Source: Sulfitobacter sp. | GTDB taxonomy: Bacteria > Pseudomonadota > Alphaproteobacteria > Rhodobacterales > Rhodobacteraceae | NCBI GenBank assembly: GCA_029252045.1 | Contig: JAQXCD010000031.1 | Location: forward strand, 62,001-126,000 | Direction: 5' to 3' | Length of the DNA stretch: 64,000 nt | In this document: positions 6,764 through 15,115 of the stretch, piece by piece | Position numbering within the stretch: position 1 is the stretch's first letter | Layout of the letters: every line of letters begins with the position of its first letter | Notes under the pieces: model-generated | The model's input: only the letters and a program-made list of their open reading frames with translations | Told to the model about the DNA's origin: nothing | Databases searched by the model: none | Translations under genes and position numbers: made by a program

Positions 6764-9700
6764 ATGACAGAATTCAGCAAAATCCTCATCGCCAACCGCG
6801 GCGAAATTGCGATCCGCATCATGCGGGCTGCCAACGAGATGGGCAAAACCACGGTGGCCGTTTTTGCAGAAGAGGACAAACTAGGCCTGCACCGCTTTAA
6901 AGCGGACGAGGCATACCGGATTGGCAAGGACCTTGGACCCGTTGCAGCATACCTGAGCATTGACGAAATGATCCGCGTGGCCAAAGCCTCTGGCGCGGAT
7001 GCGATCCACCCCGGTTATGGCTTGCTGTCCGAGAACCCCGATTTTGTAGATGCTTGCGCACAGAACGGCATTACTTTCATCGGACCTAAGGCCGATACCA
7101 TGCGCGCGCTTGGCGACAAGGCCAGCGCCCGCCGCGTCGCGGTGCAAGCAGGTGTGCCTGTGATCCCCGCCACCGAAGTTCTTGGCGATGACATAGCTGC
7201 CATCAAGAAAGAGGCCGCAGAAGTCGGCTACCCCTTGATGCTAAAGGCGTCATGGGGCGGTGGCGGACGTGGCATGCGCCCGATCTACAATGAGGGTGAG
7301 CTGGAAGAGAAGGTCCGCGAAGGCCGCCGCGAGGCCGAAGCCGCATTTGGCAATGGCGAGGGTTATCTGGAAAAGATGATCATGAAGGCCCGCCACGTCG
7401 AGGTGCAAATTCTGGGCGACAGTCATGGCGACATCTACCACCTTTATGAGCGCGACTGCTCGGTCCAGCGCCGCAATCAGAAAGTGGTTGAGCGCGCCCC
7501 TGCCCCTTACCTGACAGAAAAGCAGCGTGCCCATGTCTGCGAGCTGGGCCGCAAAATCTGCGCCCATGTGAATTATGAGTGCGCAGGCACCGTCGAATTC
7601 CTGATGGATATGGAGACGGAGGAGTTCTACTTCATCGAAGTAAACCCGCGTGTGCAGGTTGAGCATACTGTGACCGAGGAAGTCACAGGTATCGACATCG
7701 TTCAGGCGCAAATCCTGATCGCCGAGGGAAAAACAATCGCCGAAGCCACTGGCAAAGCCTCCCAAGCGGATATCCAGCTGCAAGGTCACGCCCTGCAAAC
7801 ACGGATCACCACAGAAGATCCGCTGAATAATTTCATCCCCGACTATGGCCGCATCACCGCCTTTCGCGAGGCCACAGGCATGGGCATCCGACTGGACGGC
7901 GGCACCGCTTATTCCGGTGGTGTGATCACGCGCTATTACGATTCCCTGCTGGTCAAAGTGACGGCCAAGGCCCAAACACCCGGCGCCGCCATTGCGCGGA
8001 TGGACCGCGCCCTGCGCGAGTTCCGTATTCGCGGGGTCAGCACCAACATCGCCTTTGTCGAGAACCTGCTGAAACACCCGATGTTCCTCAACAACACCTA
8101 CCACACAAAATTCATTGACGAAAATCCAGACCTGTTCATCTTTGAAAAACGTCTGGACCGCGGGACCAAGGTGCTGACCTACATCGCGGACATCACCGTG
8201 AACGGCCACCCCGAGACCAAGGACAAACCCCTTCCCGCCCGCGCCGCGCGCACGCCACAACCCCCTGTATCCCGTGCAGAGCCAATGATGGGCACCCGCA
8301 ACCTGCTGGAGCAAAAAGGCCCCAAGGCCGTGGCCGACTGGATGGGCCAGCAGCGGCAACTGCTGATCACCGACACAACCATGCGTGACGGCCACCAGTC
8401 CCTGCTGGCCACCCGGATGCGCAGCCATGACATGATCAAGGTCGCCCCCGCCTATGCGTCCAACTTGCCGACACTTTTCTCGGTTGAGTGCTGGGGCGGT
8501 GCGACATTCGATGTGGCCTACCGTTTCTTGCAGGAATGCCCGTGGCAGCGTCTGCGCGACATCCGCAACAAGATGCCAAACATCATGACACAGATGCTGC
8601 TGCGCGCCTCTAACGGCGTGGGCTATACAAACTACCCCGATAACGTGGTGCAGCATTTTGTGAAAACCGCCGCGACCAGCGGTGTTGATGTGTTCCGAGT
8701 GTTCGACAGCCTCAACTGGGTGGAAAACATGCGTGTGGCGATGGATGCCGTGCAGGAAGCTGGCAAAGTCTGCGAAGGTACAATTTGCTACACGGGCGAT
8801 ATCTTTGACCCCGAGCGCGCAAAATACGATCTTAAATACTATGTCGCCATGGGTAAAGAGCTCAAGGCCGCAGGCGCCCATGTGCTGGGTCTCAAGGATA
8901 TGGCCGGCCTTCTGAAACCGGCCCAAGCCCGCGTTCTGGTGCGCGCGCTGAAGTCCGAGGTCGGCCTGCCGATCCACTTCCATACCCATGACACCGCGGG
9001 CATAGCTACCGCAACTATCCTTGCCGCCTCCGAGGCGGGTGTGGATGCGGTGGATTGCGCCATGGATGCCTTCTCTGGCAATACCTCGCAGGCTACGCTG
9101 GGTTCCGTGGTGGAGGCGCTGCGCCACACCGACCGCGATACCGGCCTCGATATGACAGCCGTGCGCGAAATCTCGGACTACTGGGAAGAGGTACGCGGGC
9201 AGTACACGGCGTTCGAGACAGGCATGCAGGCCCCCTCCTCCGAGGTCTATCTGCATGAGATGCCCGGTGGCCAGTTCACCAACCTCAAAGCGCAGGCCGC
9301 AAGCCTTGGGCTGGATGACCGCTGGCCCCAGGTTGCGCGTACCTACCGCGATGTAAACCAGATGTTCGGGGATATCGTTAAGGTCACGCCATCTTCGAAG
9401 GTGGTTGGCGACATGGCCCTGATGATGGTCTCCCAAGGCCTGACCCGCGCGCAGGTCGAAGACCCAAGCCTCGATGTCTCCTTTCCTGTCAGCGTGATCG
9501 ACATGATGCGCGGCAATTTGGGCCAACCTCCGGGCGGCTTTCCCGATGGCATCGTGAAAAAGGTCCTCAAGGGCGAGAAGCCCAATACAGACCGGCCCGG
9601 CGCCCATTTGGCGCCCGTTGATCTGGAGGCCGTGCGCAAGGAACTCTCCGCGCAGCTGGACGGCATGGCCGTGGATGACGAGGACCTTGCCGGCTATCTT

Positions 9701-10204
9701 ATGTACCCCAAGGTCTACACCGACTACATGACCCGCCACGCCATCTATGGCCCCGTGCGCACCCTGCCGACGCCTACGTTCTTCTACGGGATGGAGCCCA
9801 GCGACGAGATCGCAGCCGAGATCGACCCCGGCAAAATCCTCGAGATCCGCATGCAAGCGGTAGGCGACACAAACGAAGACGGCGATGTGAAGGTGTTCTT
9901 TGAGCTCAACGGCCAGCCCCGCGTGATCCGCGTGCCGAACCGTCTGGTCAAGGCAACGACGGTGCAGCGCCCCAAAGCCGAGACAGGCAACCCGAACCAC
10001 ATCGGCGCACCGATGCCGGGTGTTGTTGCCTCTGTGGGTGCGGTTGTCGGCGCATCGGTCAAAGCCGGTGATCTGCTGCTGACCATCGAAGCCATGAAAA
10101 TGGAAACCGGCCTGCACGCCGAGCGGAACGCGGTGGTGAAAGCTGTGCATGTCAGCGCAGGCGGCCAGATCGACGCCAAGGACTTGCTGATCGAGCTGGA
10201 ATAA
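6764..10204 (+). CDS. pyc: Pyruvate carboxylase
   Basis: A 1146-residue single-chain biotin enzyme that converts pyruvate, bicarbonate and ATP to oxaloacetate, an anaplerotic step important in Roseobacters growing on C2/C3 compounds. Domains in order are biotin carboxylase (residues 1 to about 460, with ATP-grasp SWGGGGRGMR and the EVNPRVQVEH motif), the carboxyltransferase TIM barrel from about 535 (TTMRDGHQSLLATR, with the metal-site HFHTHD), the PC tetramerisation/OADA region, and a C-terminal biotinyl domain with EAMKMETG. The biotinylated lysine is near residue 1113. The length is normal for the family. The ATG is preceded by AAAGG. It appears monocistronic, with a hairpin at 10227-10264. 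Confidence 0.98.
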   Translation: MTEFSKILIANRGEIAIRIMRAANEMGKTTVAVFAEEDKLGLHRFKADEAYRIGKDLGPVAAYLSIDEMIRVAKASGADAIHPGYGLLSENPDFVDACAQNGITFIGPKADTMRALGDKASARRVAVQAGVPVIPATEVLGDDIAAIKKEAAEVGYPLMLKASWGGGGRGMRPIYNEGELEEKVREGRREAEAAFGNGEGYLEKMIMKARHVEVQILGDSHGDIYHLYERDCSVQRRNQKVVERAPAPYLTEKQRAHVCELGRKICAHVNYECAGTVEFLMDMETEEFYFIEVNPRVQVEHTVTEEVTGIDIVQAQILIAEGKTIAEATGKASQADIQLQGHALQTRITTEDPLNNFIPDYGRITAFREATGMGIRLDGGTAYSGGVITRYYDSLLVKVTAKAQTPGAAIARMDRALREFRIRGVSTNIAFVENLLKHPMFLNNTYHTKFIDENPDLFIFEKRLDRGTKVLTYIADITVNGHPETKDKPLPARAARTPQPPVSRAEPMMGTRNLLEQKGPKAVADWMGQQRQLLITDTTMRDGHQSLLATRMRSHDMIKVAPAYASNLPTLFSVECWGGATFDVAYRFLQECPWQRLRDIRNKMPNIMTQMLLRASNGVGYTNYPDNVVQHFVKTAATSGVDVFRVFDSLNWVENMRVAMDAVQEAGKVCEGTICYTGDIFDPERAKYDLKYYVAMGKELKAAGAHVLGLKDMAGLLKPAQARVLVRALKSEVGLPIHFHTHDTAGIATATILAASEAGVDAVDCAMDAFSGNTSQATLGSVVEALRHTDRDTGLDMTAVREISDYWEEVRGQYTAFETGMQAPSSEVYLHEMPGGQFTNLKAQAASLGLDDRWPQVARTYRDVNQMFGDIVKVTPSSKVVGDMALMMVSQGLTRAQVEDPSLDVSFPVSVIDMMRGNLGQPPGGFPDGIVKKVLKGEKPNTDRPGAHLAPVDLEAVRKELSAQLDGMAVDDEDLAGYLMYPKVYTDYMTRHAIYGPVRTLPTPTFFYGMEPSDEIAAEIDPGKILEIRMQAVGDTNEDGDVKVFFELNGQPRVIRVPNRLVKATTVQRPKAETGNPNHIGAPMPGVVASVGAVVGASVKAGDLLLTIEAMKMETGLHAERNAVVKAVHVSAGGQIDAKDLLIELE

Positions 10205-10226
10205 GCCCACTCTTTGCAAAAACGGT

Positions 10227-10264
10227 CAAGGCCTGTGTCCGGAAAAACCCCGGCGCAGGCCTTG
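10227..10264 (+). terminator. Hairpin after pyc
   Basis: CAAGGCCTG (10227-10235) pairs with CAGGCCTTG (10256-10264), with an inner CCGG/CCGG pair, 22 bases after the pyc stop. The T-tract is weak, so this is a probable but not classical terminator. Confidence 0.5.
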
Positions 10265-10376
10265 TGCTTTGTGCCCGTTGCCATCTCAAAACGAACAAGC
10301 AAAGTTTTTACAAAATAGGCGAAATTTCCTCTTGCGGCCTTCGGCCCAGAGGGCTAAATCACCCTCACTAACTGAT

Positions 10377-10451
10377 GCGGGCGTAGCTCAGGGGTAGAGC
10401 ATAACCTTGCCAAGGTTAGGGTCGGGCGTTCGAATCGCCTCGCCCGCTCCA
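10377..10451 (+). tRNA. tRNA-Gly (GCC)
   Basis: A complete cloverleaf. Acceptor GCGGGCG pairs with CGCCCGC, D-arm GCTC/GAGC, anticodon stem TAACC/GGTTA with loop TTGCCAA giving anticodon GCC, T-arm GGGCG-TTCGAAT-CGCCT, discriminator T and encoded CCA. It lies between pyc and the convergent sulfonate operon. Confidence 0.96.
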
Positions 10452-10551
10452 GTTAGACCACTCATACCCCGAGTGGTCATCGATAGGGTCGCCCTCGGGC
10501 GGCCCCTCGTCGTTTCTGGGCATCGTTTTGATCAACAGTCAGTTCGGAAAG

Positions 10552-10582
10552 AAAAAGGGCCACGCGCAACGCGCATGGCCCC
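10552..10582 (-). terminator. Terminator of the hps-com operon
   Basis: Read leftward, GGGCCATGCGC pairs with GCGCGTGGCCC around a short loop and is followed by TTTTTC. It lies 25 bases past the comE stop codon. Confidence 0.8.
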
Positions 10583-10606
10583 TCTAAGATTCACAATGTC
10601 TTAGCC

Positions 10607-11161
10607 TTAGGCGCTGACGGCTTTCATAAAGCGGTCGCGGATGACAACCGGGTCCATGGTGATCACAGGCAGCTTGATGTTACCACTATCGCATTTCACC
10701 ACGATCACGGTCATCTTTTTGCTGTCGATTGCCTCTTGCAGCACCTTACCGGTGTCCACATCACGGCACACAATCACATTTTCACAGCCACAGGCCTGCG
10801 CCACATTTTCCAGCTTGGTCTTTTTGCCGGCATAGGTGGGCTGATCCCCGGTCGAGCCGTAGGAGCCGTTGTCGATGATCATCAGGATGTAGTTATCGGC
10901 CACGTTGTTGGCGATGGTCGGCAATGTACCAAGGTTGGTCAGAACCGAGCCGTCCCCGTCGATGGAAATGACGGTTTTGGGCTGGGCCAGTGCAAGGCCA
11001 AGACCAATGGACGACGACAGACCCATGGTGCCCAACATATAGAAGTTGGTGGGCTGGTCGTCTATCATGTGCAGCTCTTGAGACGGCAGACCGATGTTGC
11101 AAATAACCAGATGGTCGCGAAGGACGGGCGCGATATCGCGCAGGATTTCAGAACGGATCAT
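10607..11161 (-). CDS. comE: Sulfopyruvate decarboxylase, beta (ThDP-binding) subunit
   Basis: A 184-residue C-terminal-half ThDP enzyme. The cofactor motif is GDGSVL, followed after about 25 residues by IIDNGSYGSTGDQ (the GDG..N motif). With ComD it decarboxylates 3-sulfopyruvate to sulfoacetaldehyde. The family also includes phosphonopyruvate decarboxylases, but the split into two subunits and the neighbouring DHPS dehydrogenases favour sulfopyruvate. The ATG at 11161 overlaps the comD stop by four bases (ATGA), implying coupled translation. It is the last gene of a leftward five-gene operon. The next pathway enzyme, sulfoacetaldehyde acetyltransferase (Xsc), is not in this window. Confidence 0.85.
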   Translation of the reverse strand: MIRSEILRDIAPVLRDHLVICNIGLPSQELHMIDDQPTNFYMLGTMGLSSSIGLGLALAQPKTVISIDGDGSVLTNLGTLPTIANNVADNYILMIIDNGSYGSTGDQPTYAGKKTKLENVAQACGCENVIVCRDVDTGKVLQEAIDSKKMTVIVVKCDSGNIKLPVITMDPVVIRDRFMKAVSA

Positions 11162-11664
11162 TGGTCGCCATAGCCTCCCCAGAAGTTGGCATCGGTCAGG
11201 ATTGCGACCGGTTTGTTGCACATGAAGGTGTATTTCAGGATGGCGTCGAATTCCTCAACGTCAGACTGGTGATGGAAGTGGTATGTAGGGATTTTCATCT
11301 CGGCCAGCAGCGCCTTGGTGTGCACCGCCATCTCGACCTGACAGGCGACAGGCTCGCGCAGCTCACCACGGTAGGAAATGATCATGGGCAGCGGCATCCG
11401 GTAGTATTGGATCAGCGTTGCCAGCGTGTTGATCGTGACGCCAATCGCCGTGTTCTGCATGATGATTGCCGGGCGTTTGCCGCCCATAAAGGCACCTGCG
11501 CACAGGCCCATGCCTTCGTCTTCCTTGTTGGACGGGATATGGAAAATCTCTTCGCGCGCTTCGACTTCCTCAATCACACCGGCCAGCTGCTTGCAGGGCA
11601 CGGTGGTCACAAAAGAGACGTCGTTGGCAACAAGATCATCAACGATCTTCTTGTCGATATTCAT
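11158..11664 (-). CDS. comD: Sulfopyruvate decarboxylase, alpha subunit
   Basis: A 168-residue protein covering the PYR-type half of a ThDP enzyme. The conserved catalytic glutamate lies in SNKEDEGMGLCAGA, where it would activate the cofactor bound by ComE. The start at 11664 (MNIDKKIVDDL) has AAGAAAGG upstream; longer readings to 11760 lack family similarity. It follows hpsP after 154 bases and overlaps comE by four bases. ComD alone is inactive in characterised systems, so the pair must act as a heteromer. Confidence 0.85.
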   Translation of the reverse strand: MNIDKKIVDDLVANDVSFVTTVPCKQLAGVIEEVEAREEIFHIPSNKEDEGMGLCAGAFMGGKRPAIIMQNTAIGVTINTLATLIQYYRMPLPMIISYRGELREPVACQVEMAVHTKALLAEMKIPTYHFHHQSDVEEFDAILKYTFMCNKPVAILTDANFWGGYGDQ

Positions 11665-11818
11665 AAGATACTGGCCTTTCTTAAGGGTTAATTCAGGTTG
11701 GTCGGTGCGCAGGCGGTCGTCTGCCGCGCGATGTATTGAAATTGCCGGTCCTCGCGGCATTTGGTAGCCAAGCCACCCCGCCGGAACAAGCGGTTATGAA
11801 GGGAGGCGATGCCACGGC

Positions 11819-12796
11819 TCATCCCCAAGGATCCAGAACAATCTTCGGTTCGGCCACAGCGCCCTTACGCAGCTGCGCAAAAGCCTCCGCACCGCTGGAC
11901 AAGGGCTGGTGGCGGCACCAGTCAAGGGCACCCAGACGGCCATCGAAAATCGCCGCTGCCGTATCGCGAAAGTCCTGTGCAGTATAGGTATAGGTCCCGA
12001 TAAATGTGATCTCTTGCAGGGTCATGCGGCGCACATCCAGCCCGCCTGTATCCTCTCCCAAGCCCACATGGGCAATCACCCCGCCCGCCTCCACGACAGC
12101 GGTGGCAGTAGCACGGGTGGCCGCATAGCCCACAGCGTCAATCACAACCGGATAGCTGCCTTCTGCCGCCGCTACAGCCTGCTCGCCCAGCGCCGTCAGG
12201 AACTCACGGCGCGCCGCGTTCGGCTCGGCGATGGTGATCTGCGCCACGCCCATGGCCCGCAAGGCAAGAGCCGCCGCAAGGCCAATCGCCCCGCCGCCGA
12301 TCACCAGTGCGCGACGTTCCATCACTGGATGCAATGACGATAGCGCCAGACGCGCAGCATGCCAGCTGACCGCGAGCGGCTCGGCCAGTGCAGCCCGCGC
12401 CAAGGGCACATCCGCAGGTACAGTGACCAGATTACGCTCCGGCATGGTGATGTATTGCGCAAACGCCCCCTCGCGCGGCTGCATCGAAATAATCTGGCGT
12501 GTAGGGCACAGGTTTTCGCGCCCCGACGTGCACGCAGGGCAAGTGCCACAGGTCACCAAAGGGTTCACCGTCACACGGCGGCCGTCCATCGTGCCGCCCA
12601 CAATCACACCCGCCGCTTCATGGCCCAGGATCAGCGGCGCAGGGCGGCGTGCGTCATGGCCCAAATAGGCGTGCATGTCCGAACCGCAAATGCCCACAGC
12701 CTCGACGCGGATCAGATGCTCCCCCGCCTGAGGTACCGGATCAGGCACATCGCGGAAGCCCAACGTCTCAACACCCTCGTACACAAGCGCTTTCAT
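11819..12796 (-). CDS. hpsP: Zinc-dependent alcohol dehydrogenase, probable DHPS dehydrogenase HpsP
   Basis: A 325-residue medium-chain dehydrogenase. Catalytic zinc ligands are in GICGSDMHAYLG and GHEAAG, the structural zinc site is CGTCPACTSGRENLC, and the NAD-binding Rossmann loop is IGGGAIGLAAALAL. In sulfonate degraders HpsO and HpsP interconvert DHPS enantiomers through the 2-oxo compound before HpsN acts. The ATG at 12796 overlaps the stop of the preceding short-chain dehydrogenase (ATGA). The assignment as HpsP rests on family plus gene order; by itself the protein could be any sorbitol-dehydrogenase-like enzyme. Confidence 0.72.
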   Translation of the reverse strand: MKALVYEGVETLGFRDVPDPVPQAGEHLIRVEAVGICGSDMHAYLGHDARRPAPLILGHEAAGVIVGGTMDGRRVTVNPLVTCGTCPACTSGRENLCPTRQIISMQPREGAFAQYITMPERNLVTVPADVPLARAALAEPLAVSWHAARLALSSLHPVMERRALVIGGGAIGLAAALALRAMGVAQITIAEPNAARREFLTALGEQAVAAAEGSYPVVIDAVGYAATRATATAVVEAGGVIAHVGLGEDTGGLDVRRMTLQEITFIGTYTYTAQDFRDTAAAIFDGRLGALDWCRHQPLSSGAEAFAQLRKGAVAEPKIVLDPWG

Positions 12797-13548
12797 TTTG
12801 CGGTAAATCCTCCGTCCACCATCAGGATTTGCCCCGTCACATAGGCCGATGCGTCGGAGCATAGAAACAGCAGCGGCCCGTCCATATCCTCCAGCGTGCC
12901 ATTGCGGCCTGCGCAGGTTTGTGCCGCGTTACGCGCGGCACGGTCAGGATCGTCAAACACCGCCGCCGTCAGCTCGGTCGGGAAGAACCCCGGCCCGATG
13001 GCGTTGGCCGTGATCCCGTCGCGCGACCATGCCTCGGCCATCGCGCGGGTCAACTGGCCAATGCCCGCCTTGCTGGCGCCATAAGCAATGCCCGCCGGAA
13101 AGGCGCGTGTGGTTTGCAGGGAGGCGAAATTCACGATCCGCCCCCAGCCTTTGGCGCGCATCGCGGGGACCAGCGCCTGGGACAAGAAGAACGGCGCAGA
13201 CAGGTTCAGCGCCAGCGTGGTATCCCACCCCGCATCCGTTACGTCATCTGCCGCTTGGCGTGTGTTCACCCCCGCCGCATGAACCACAATATCGGGCGAG
13301 CCAAAGGGCGCGCAGATAGCTTTCACAACGTCGGGCAGGCCTGCACGGTCTGCCACATCGGCCACCACACTTGCGCCGCCGGTTTCGCGCGCAAGTGCCT
13401 CCAGCGGCTCGCGCCGCCGCGCCACGCCAATCACCTGCGCGCCCGCCGCTGAAAGTGCGACAGCCGCGCGGCGACCAAGGCCGGAACTGGCCCCCGTCAC
13501 ACAAGCAACACGGCCCGTCAGGTCAAACAGTGTGCGCGGATCAGCCAT
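12793..13548 (-). CDS. hpsO: Short-chain dehydrogenase, probable DHPS 2-dehydrogenase HpsO
   Basis: A 251-residue classical SDR with the cofactor motif TGASSGLGRRAA near residue 18, the NNAG-equivalent VHAAGVN, the catalytic Ser in NFASLQ, YGASKAG for the YxxxK pair, and a PG motif (AIGPGFFPTEL). It probably oxidises or reduces C2 of 2,3-dihydroxypropane-1-sulfonate together with HpsP. It overlaps the hpsN end by eight bases and the hpsP start by four. The start MADPRTLFDL (13548) matches the SDR N terminus. Substrate is inferred from context only. Confidence 0.72.
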   Translation of the reverse strand: MADPRTLFDLTGRVACVTGASSGLGRRAAVALSAAGAQVIGVARRREPLEALARETGGASVVADVADRAGLPDVVKAICAPFGSPDIVVHAAGVNTRQAADDVTDAGWDTTLALNLSAPFFLSQALVPAMRAKGWGRIVNFASLQTTRAFPAGIAYGASKAGIGQLTRAMAEAWSRDGITANAIGPGFFPTELTAAVFDDPDRAARNAAQTCAGRNGTLEDMDGPLLFLCSDASAYVTGQILMVDGGFTAK

Positions 13549-14848
13549 CGGCGGAGAGATCAAAATTTTCGCCGGGGAAGTATTTGGCCAGACGGACGTC
13601 CGCTGCACGCGCATGCCCTTCCATCCCCTCCAGACGGCTGATGCGCGCCGTCGCTTGCGCCACCCCTTTGGAGGCTTCGCGGGTGCTCCGCTGCCATGTG
13701 ACGATTTTCATGTACTTATGAACTGACAGGCCACCCGTATAGCCTGCTGCACCTGACGTGGGCAGAACGTGGTTAGTGCCGGAGGCTTTGTCGCCATAGG
13801 AAACAGTAGTTTCCTCGCCCAGAAACAGCGATCCGTAGCAAGTAAGCCGGTCCAGCCACCAGTCCAGATCCTGCGCCTGAACAGTCAGGTGTTCGGGTGC
13901 ATAGTCATCCGAGCAGGCGGCCATTTCTTCGCGGTCCGCGCAGACAATCACCTCGGCATAGTCGCGCCATGCGGCGAAGGCGTTTTCGCGGTTCAGTTCC
14001 GGCAGATCGGCAATCAGGTCTGGAACCATCTCCATCACCTTTTCCGCCAACCCGCGGTCGTCCGTGATCAGCCAGACGGGCGAGTTATAGCCGTGTTCAG
14101 CCTGAGAGACCAAATCGGTCGCCACAATATGTGCGTCCGCCGTGCCATCTGCCAAAATCAGACTGTCAGTCGGGCCTGCAATCATGTCGATACCAACGCG
14201 GCCAAACAGAATGCGCTTGGCCTCGGCCACAAACTGGTTTCCCGGTCCTACAAGGATATTCGCCTTTGGCAGGCCGAACAGGCCGAATGTCACCGCGGCG
14301 ACACCCTGAACACCACCCATGGCGATGATCTTGTCTGCGCCACAAATATGCGCAGCATAGACAATCGCCGGATTAACGCCCGTGTCGGGGCGCGGGGGCG
14401 AACACGCCGCGATGTGGCGGCATCCGGCGACCTTAGCGGTGGTCACTGTCATAATCGCCGAAGCGATGTGGCTATAACGCCCGCCCGGCACATAGCAGCC
14501 CGCCGCATCCACTGGGATTGCCTTTTGTCCGGCGATAAAGCCCGGCTCGATCTCCAACTCGACATCGGTGAGCGTGCTTTTCTGCACTTCGGCAAAGCGG
14601 CGCACGTTGTCATGGGCAAACCGGATATCCGCCTTCAGCTTTTCCGGCACCAGCGCACAAGCCGCTTCAATCTCTTCTGCGGTGAGGATCACATTGCCCT
14701 GATAGCGGTCAAATTTGGCCGCATATTCCAGCGCCTTCGCATCGCCGCCTGCTTCGATATCAGCAAGAATGGATTTAACCGTCTCATGTGTCTCGGTGGC
14801 ATCCGAGGCCGATGTTAGCGTTGCTTTTTTCAGGTATTCACGGGTCAT
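13541..14848 (-). CDS. hpsN: Sulfopropanediol 3-dehydrogenase HpsN (histidinol-dehydrogenase family)
   Basis: A 435-residue HisD-family enzyme. Zinc-site residues occur in SQAEHG, YGDKASGTNH and the C-terminal EGHAR; the nucleotide-binding segment includes GPGNQFVAEAKR. HpsN oxidises (R)-DHPS in two NAD-dependent steps to (R)-sulfolactate, analogous to the double oxidation of histidinol. It is called HpsN rather than HisD because it heads an operon with SDR, zinc-dehydrogenase and comDE genes under a LacI regulator, while the real his genes lie 9 kb away at 23921-28294. The ATG at 14848 was chosen over an upstream ATG at 14896. True histidinol dehydrogenase remains the alternative. Confidence 0.8.
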   Translation of the reverse strand: MTREYLKKATLTSASDATETHETVKSILADIEAGGDAKALEYAAKFDRYQGNVILTAEEIEAACALVPEKLKADIRFAHDNVRRFAEVQKSTLTDVELEIEPGFIAGQKAIPVDAAGCYVPGGRYSHIASAIMTVTTAKVAGCRHIAACSPPRPDTGVNPAIVYAAHICGADKIIAMGGVQGVAAVTFGLFGLPKANILVGPGNQFVAEAKRILFGRVGIDMIAGPTDSLILADGTADAHIVATDLVSQAEHGYNSPVWLITDDRGLAEKVMEMVPDLIADLPELNRENAFAAWRDYAEVIVCADREEMAACSDDYAPEHLTVQAQDLDWWLDRLTCYGSLFLGEETTVSYGDKASGTNHVLPTSGAAGYTGGLSVHKYMKIVTWQRSTREASKGVAQATARISRLEGMEGHARAADVRLAKYFPGENFDLSADG

Positions 14849-14989
14849 GGCGTTGGGTCCTACTTGGAAATCTCGGGTGGCACAGACAGAGGCCATTACA
14901 GCAGCCTCCCGTTTGCCCAGTCAAAGCATCGCGTCCGGATGGTACAGTCAGGGATACCCCCGACCCTTCCGGTTGCGCTCTGACGGAAT

Positions 14990-15026
14990 TGTAAGCGCTT
15001 GCATGATCACAATGCAAGCGCTTACA
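14990..15026. promoter_or_regulatory. Paired LacI-type operators
   Basis: TGTAAGCGCTTGCAT (14990-15004) and ATGCAAGCGCTTACA (15012-15026) are perfect reverse complements separated by seven bases. Each contains the palindromic core AAGCGCTT typical of LacI-family operators. The pair lies between hpsN (start 14848) and the divergent lacI-type gene (start 15116), well placed to control both. Confidence 0.82.
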
Positions 15027-15115
15027 TAAATTTCTTACATCCCACGGATTTTAAATTACTTTCCAGTTATCTTCATTGTGTTATTCAGAAGTGTGAAACA
15101 GCCGAAAGAGCCGAT

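Noticed and set aside
7250-10219. A 989-codon open frame antisense to pyruvate carboxylase
   Set aside because: It mirrors the codon structure of pyc, is rich in His, Gly and Ala as expected for an antisense frame in G+C-rich DNA, and has no recognisable domain or ribosome site.
13541-14848. Calling this gene histidinol dehydrogenase (hisD)
   Set aside because: Its operon partners are an SDR, a zinc dehydrogenase and comDE under a LacI regulator, while the his genes lie elsewhere, so HpsN is the better reading, though not proven.
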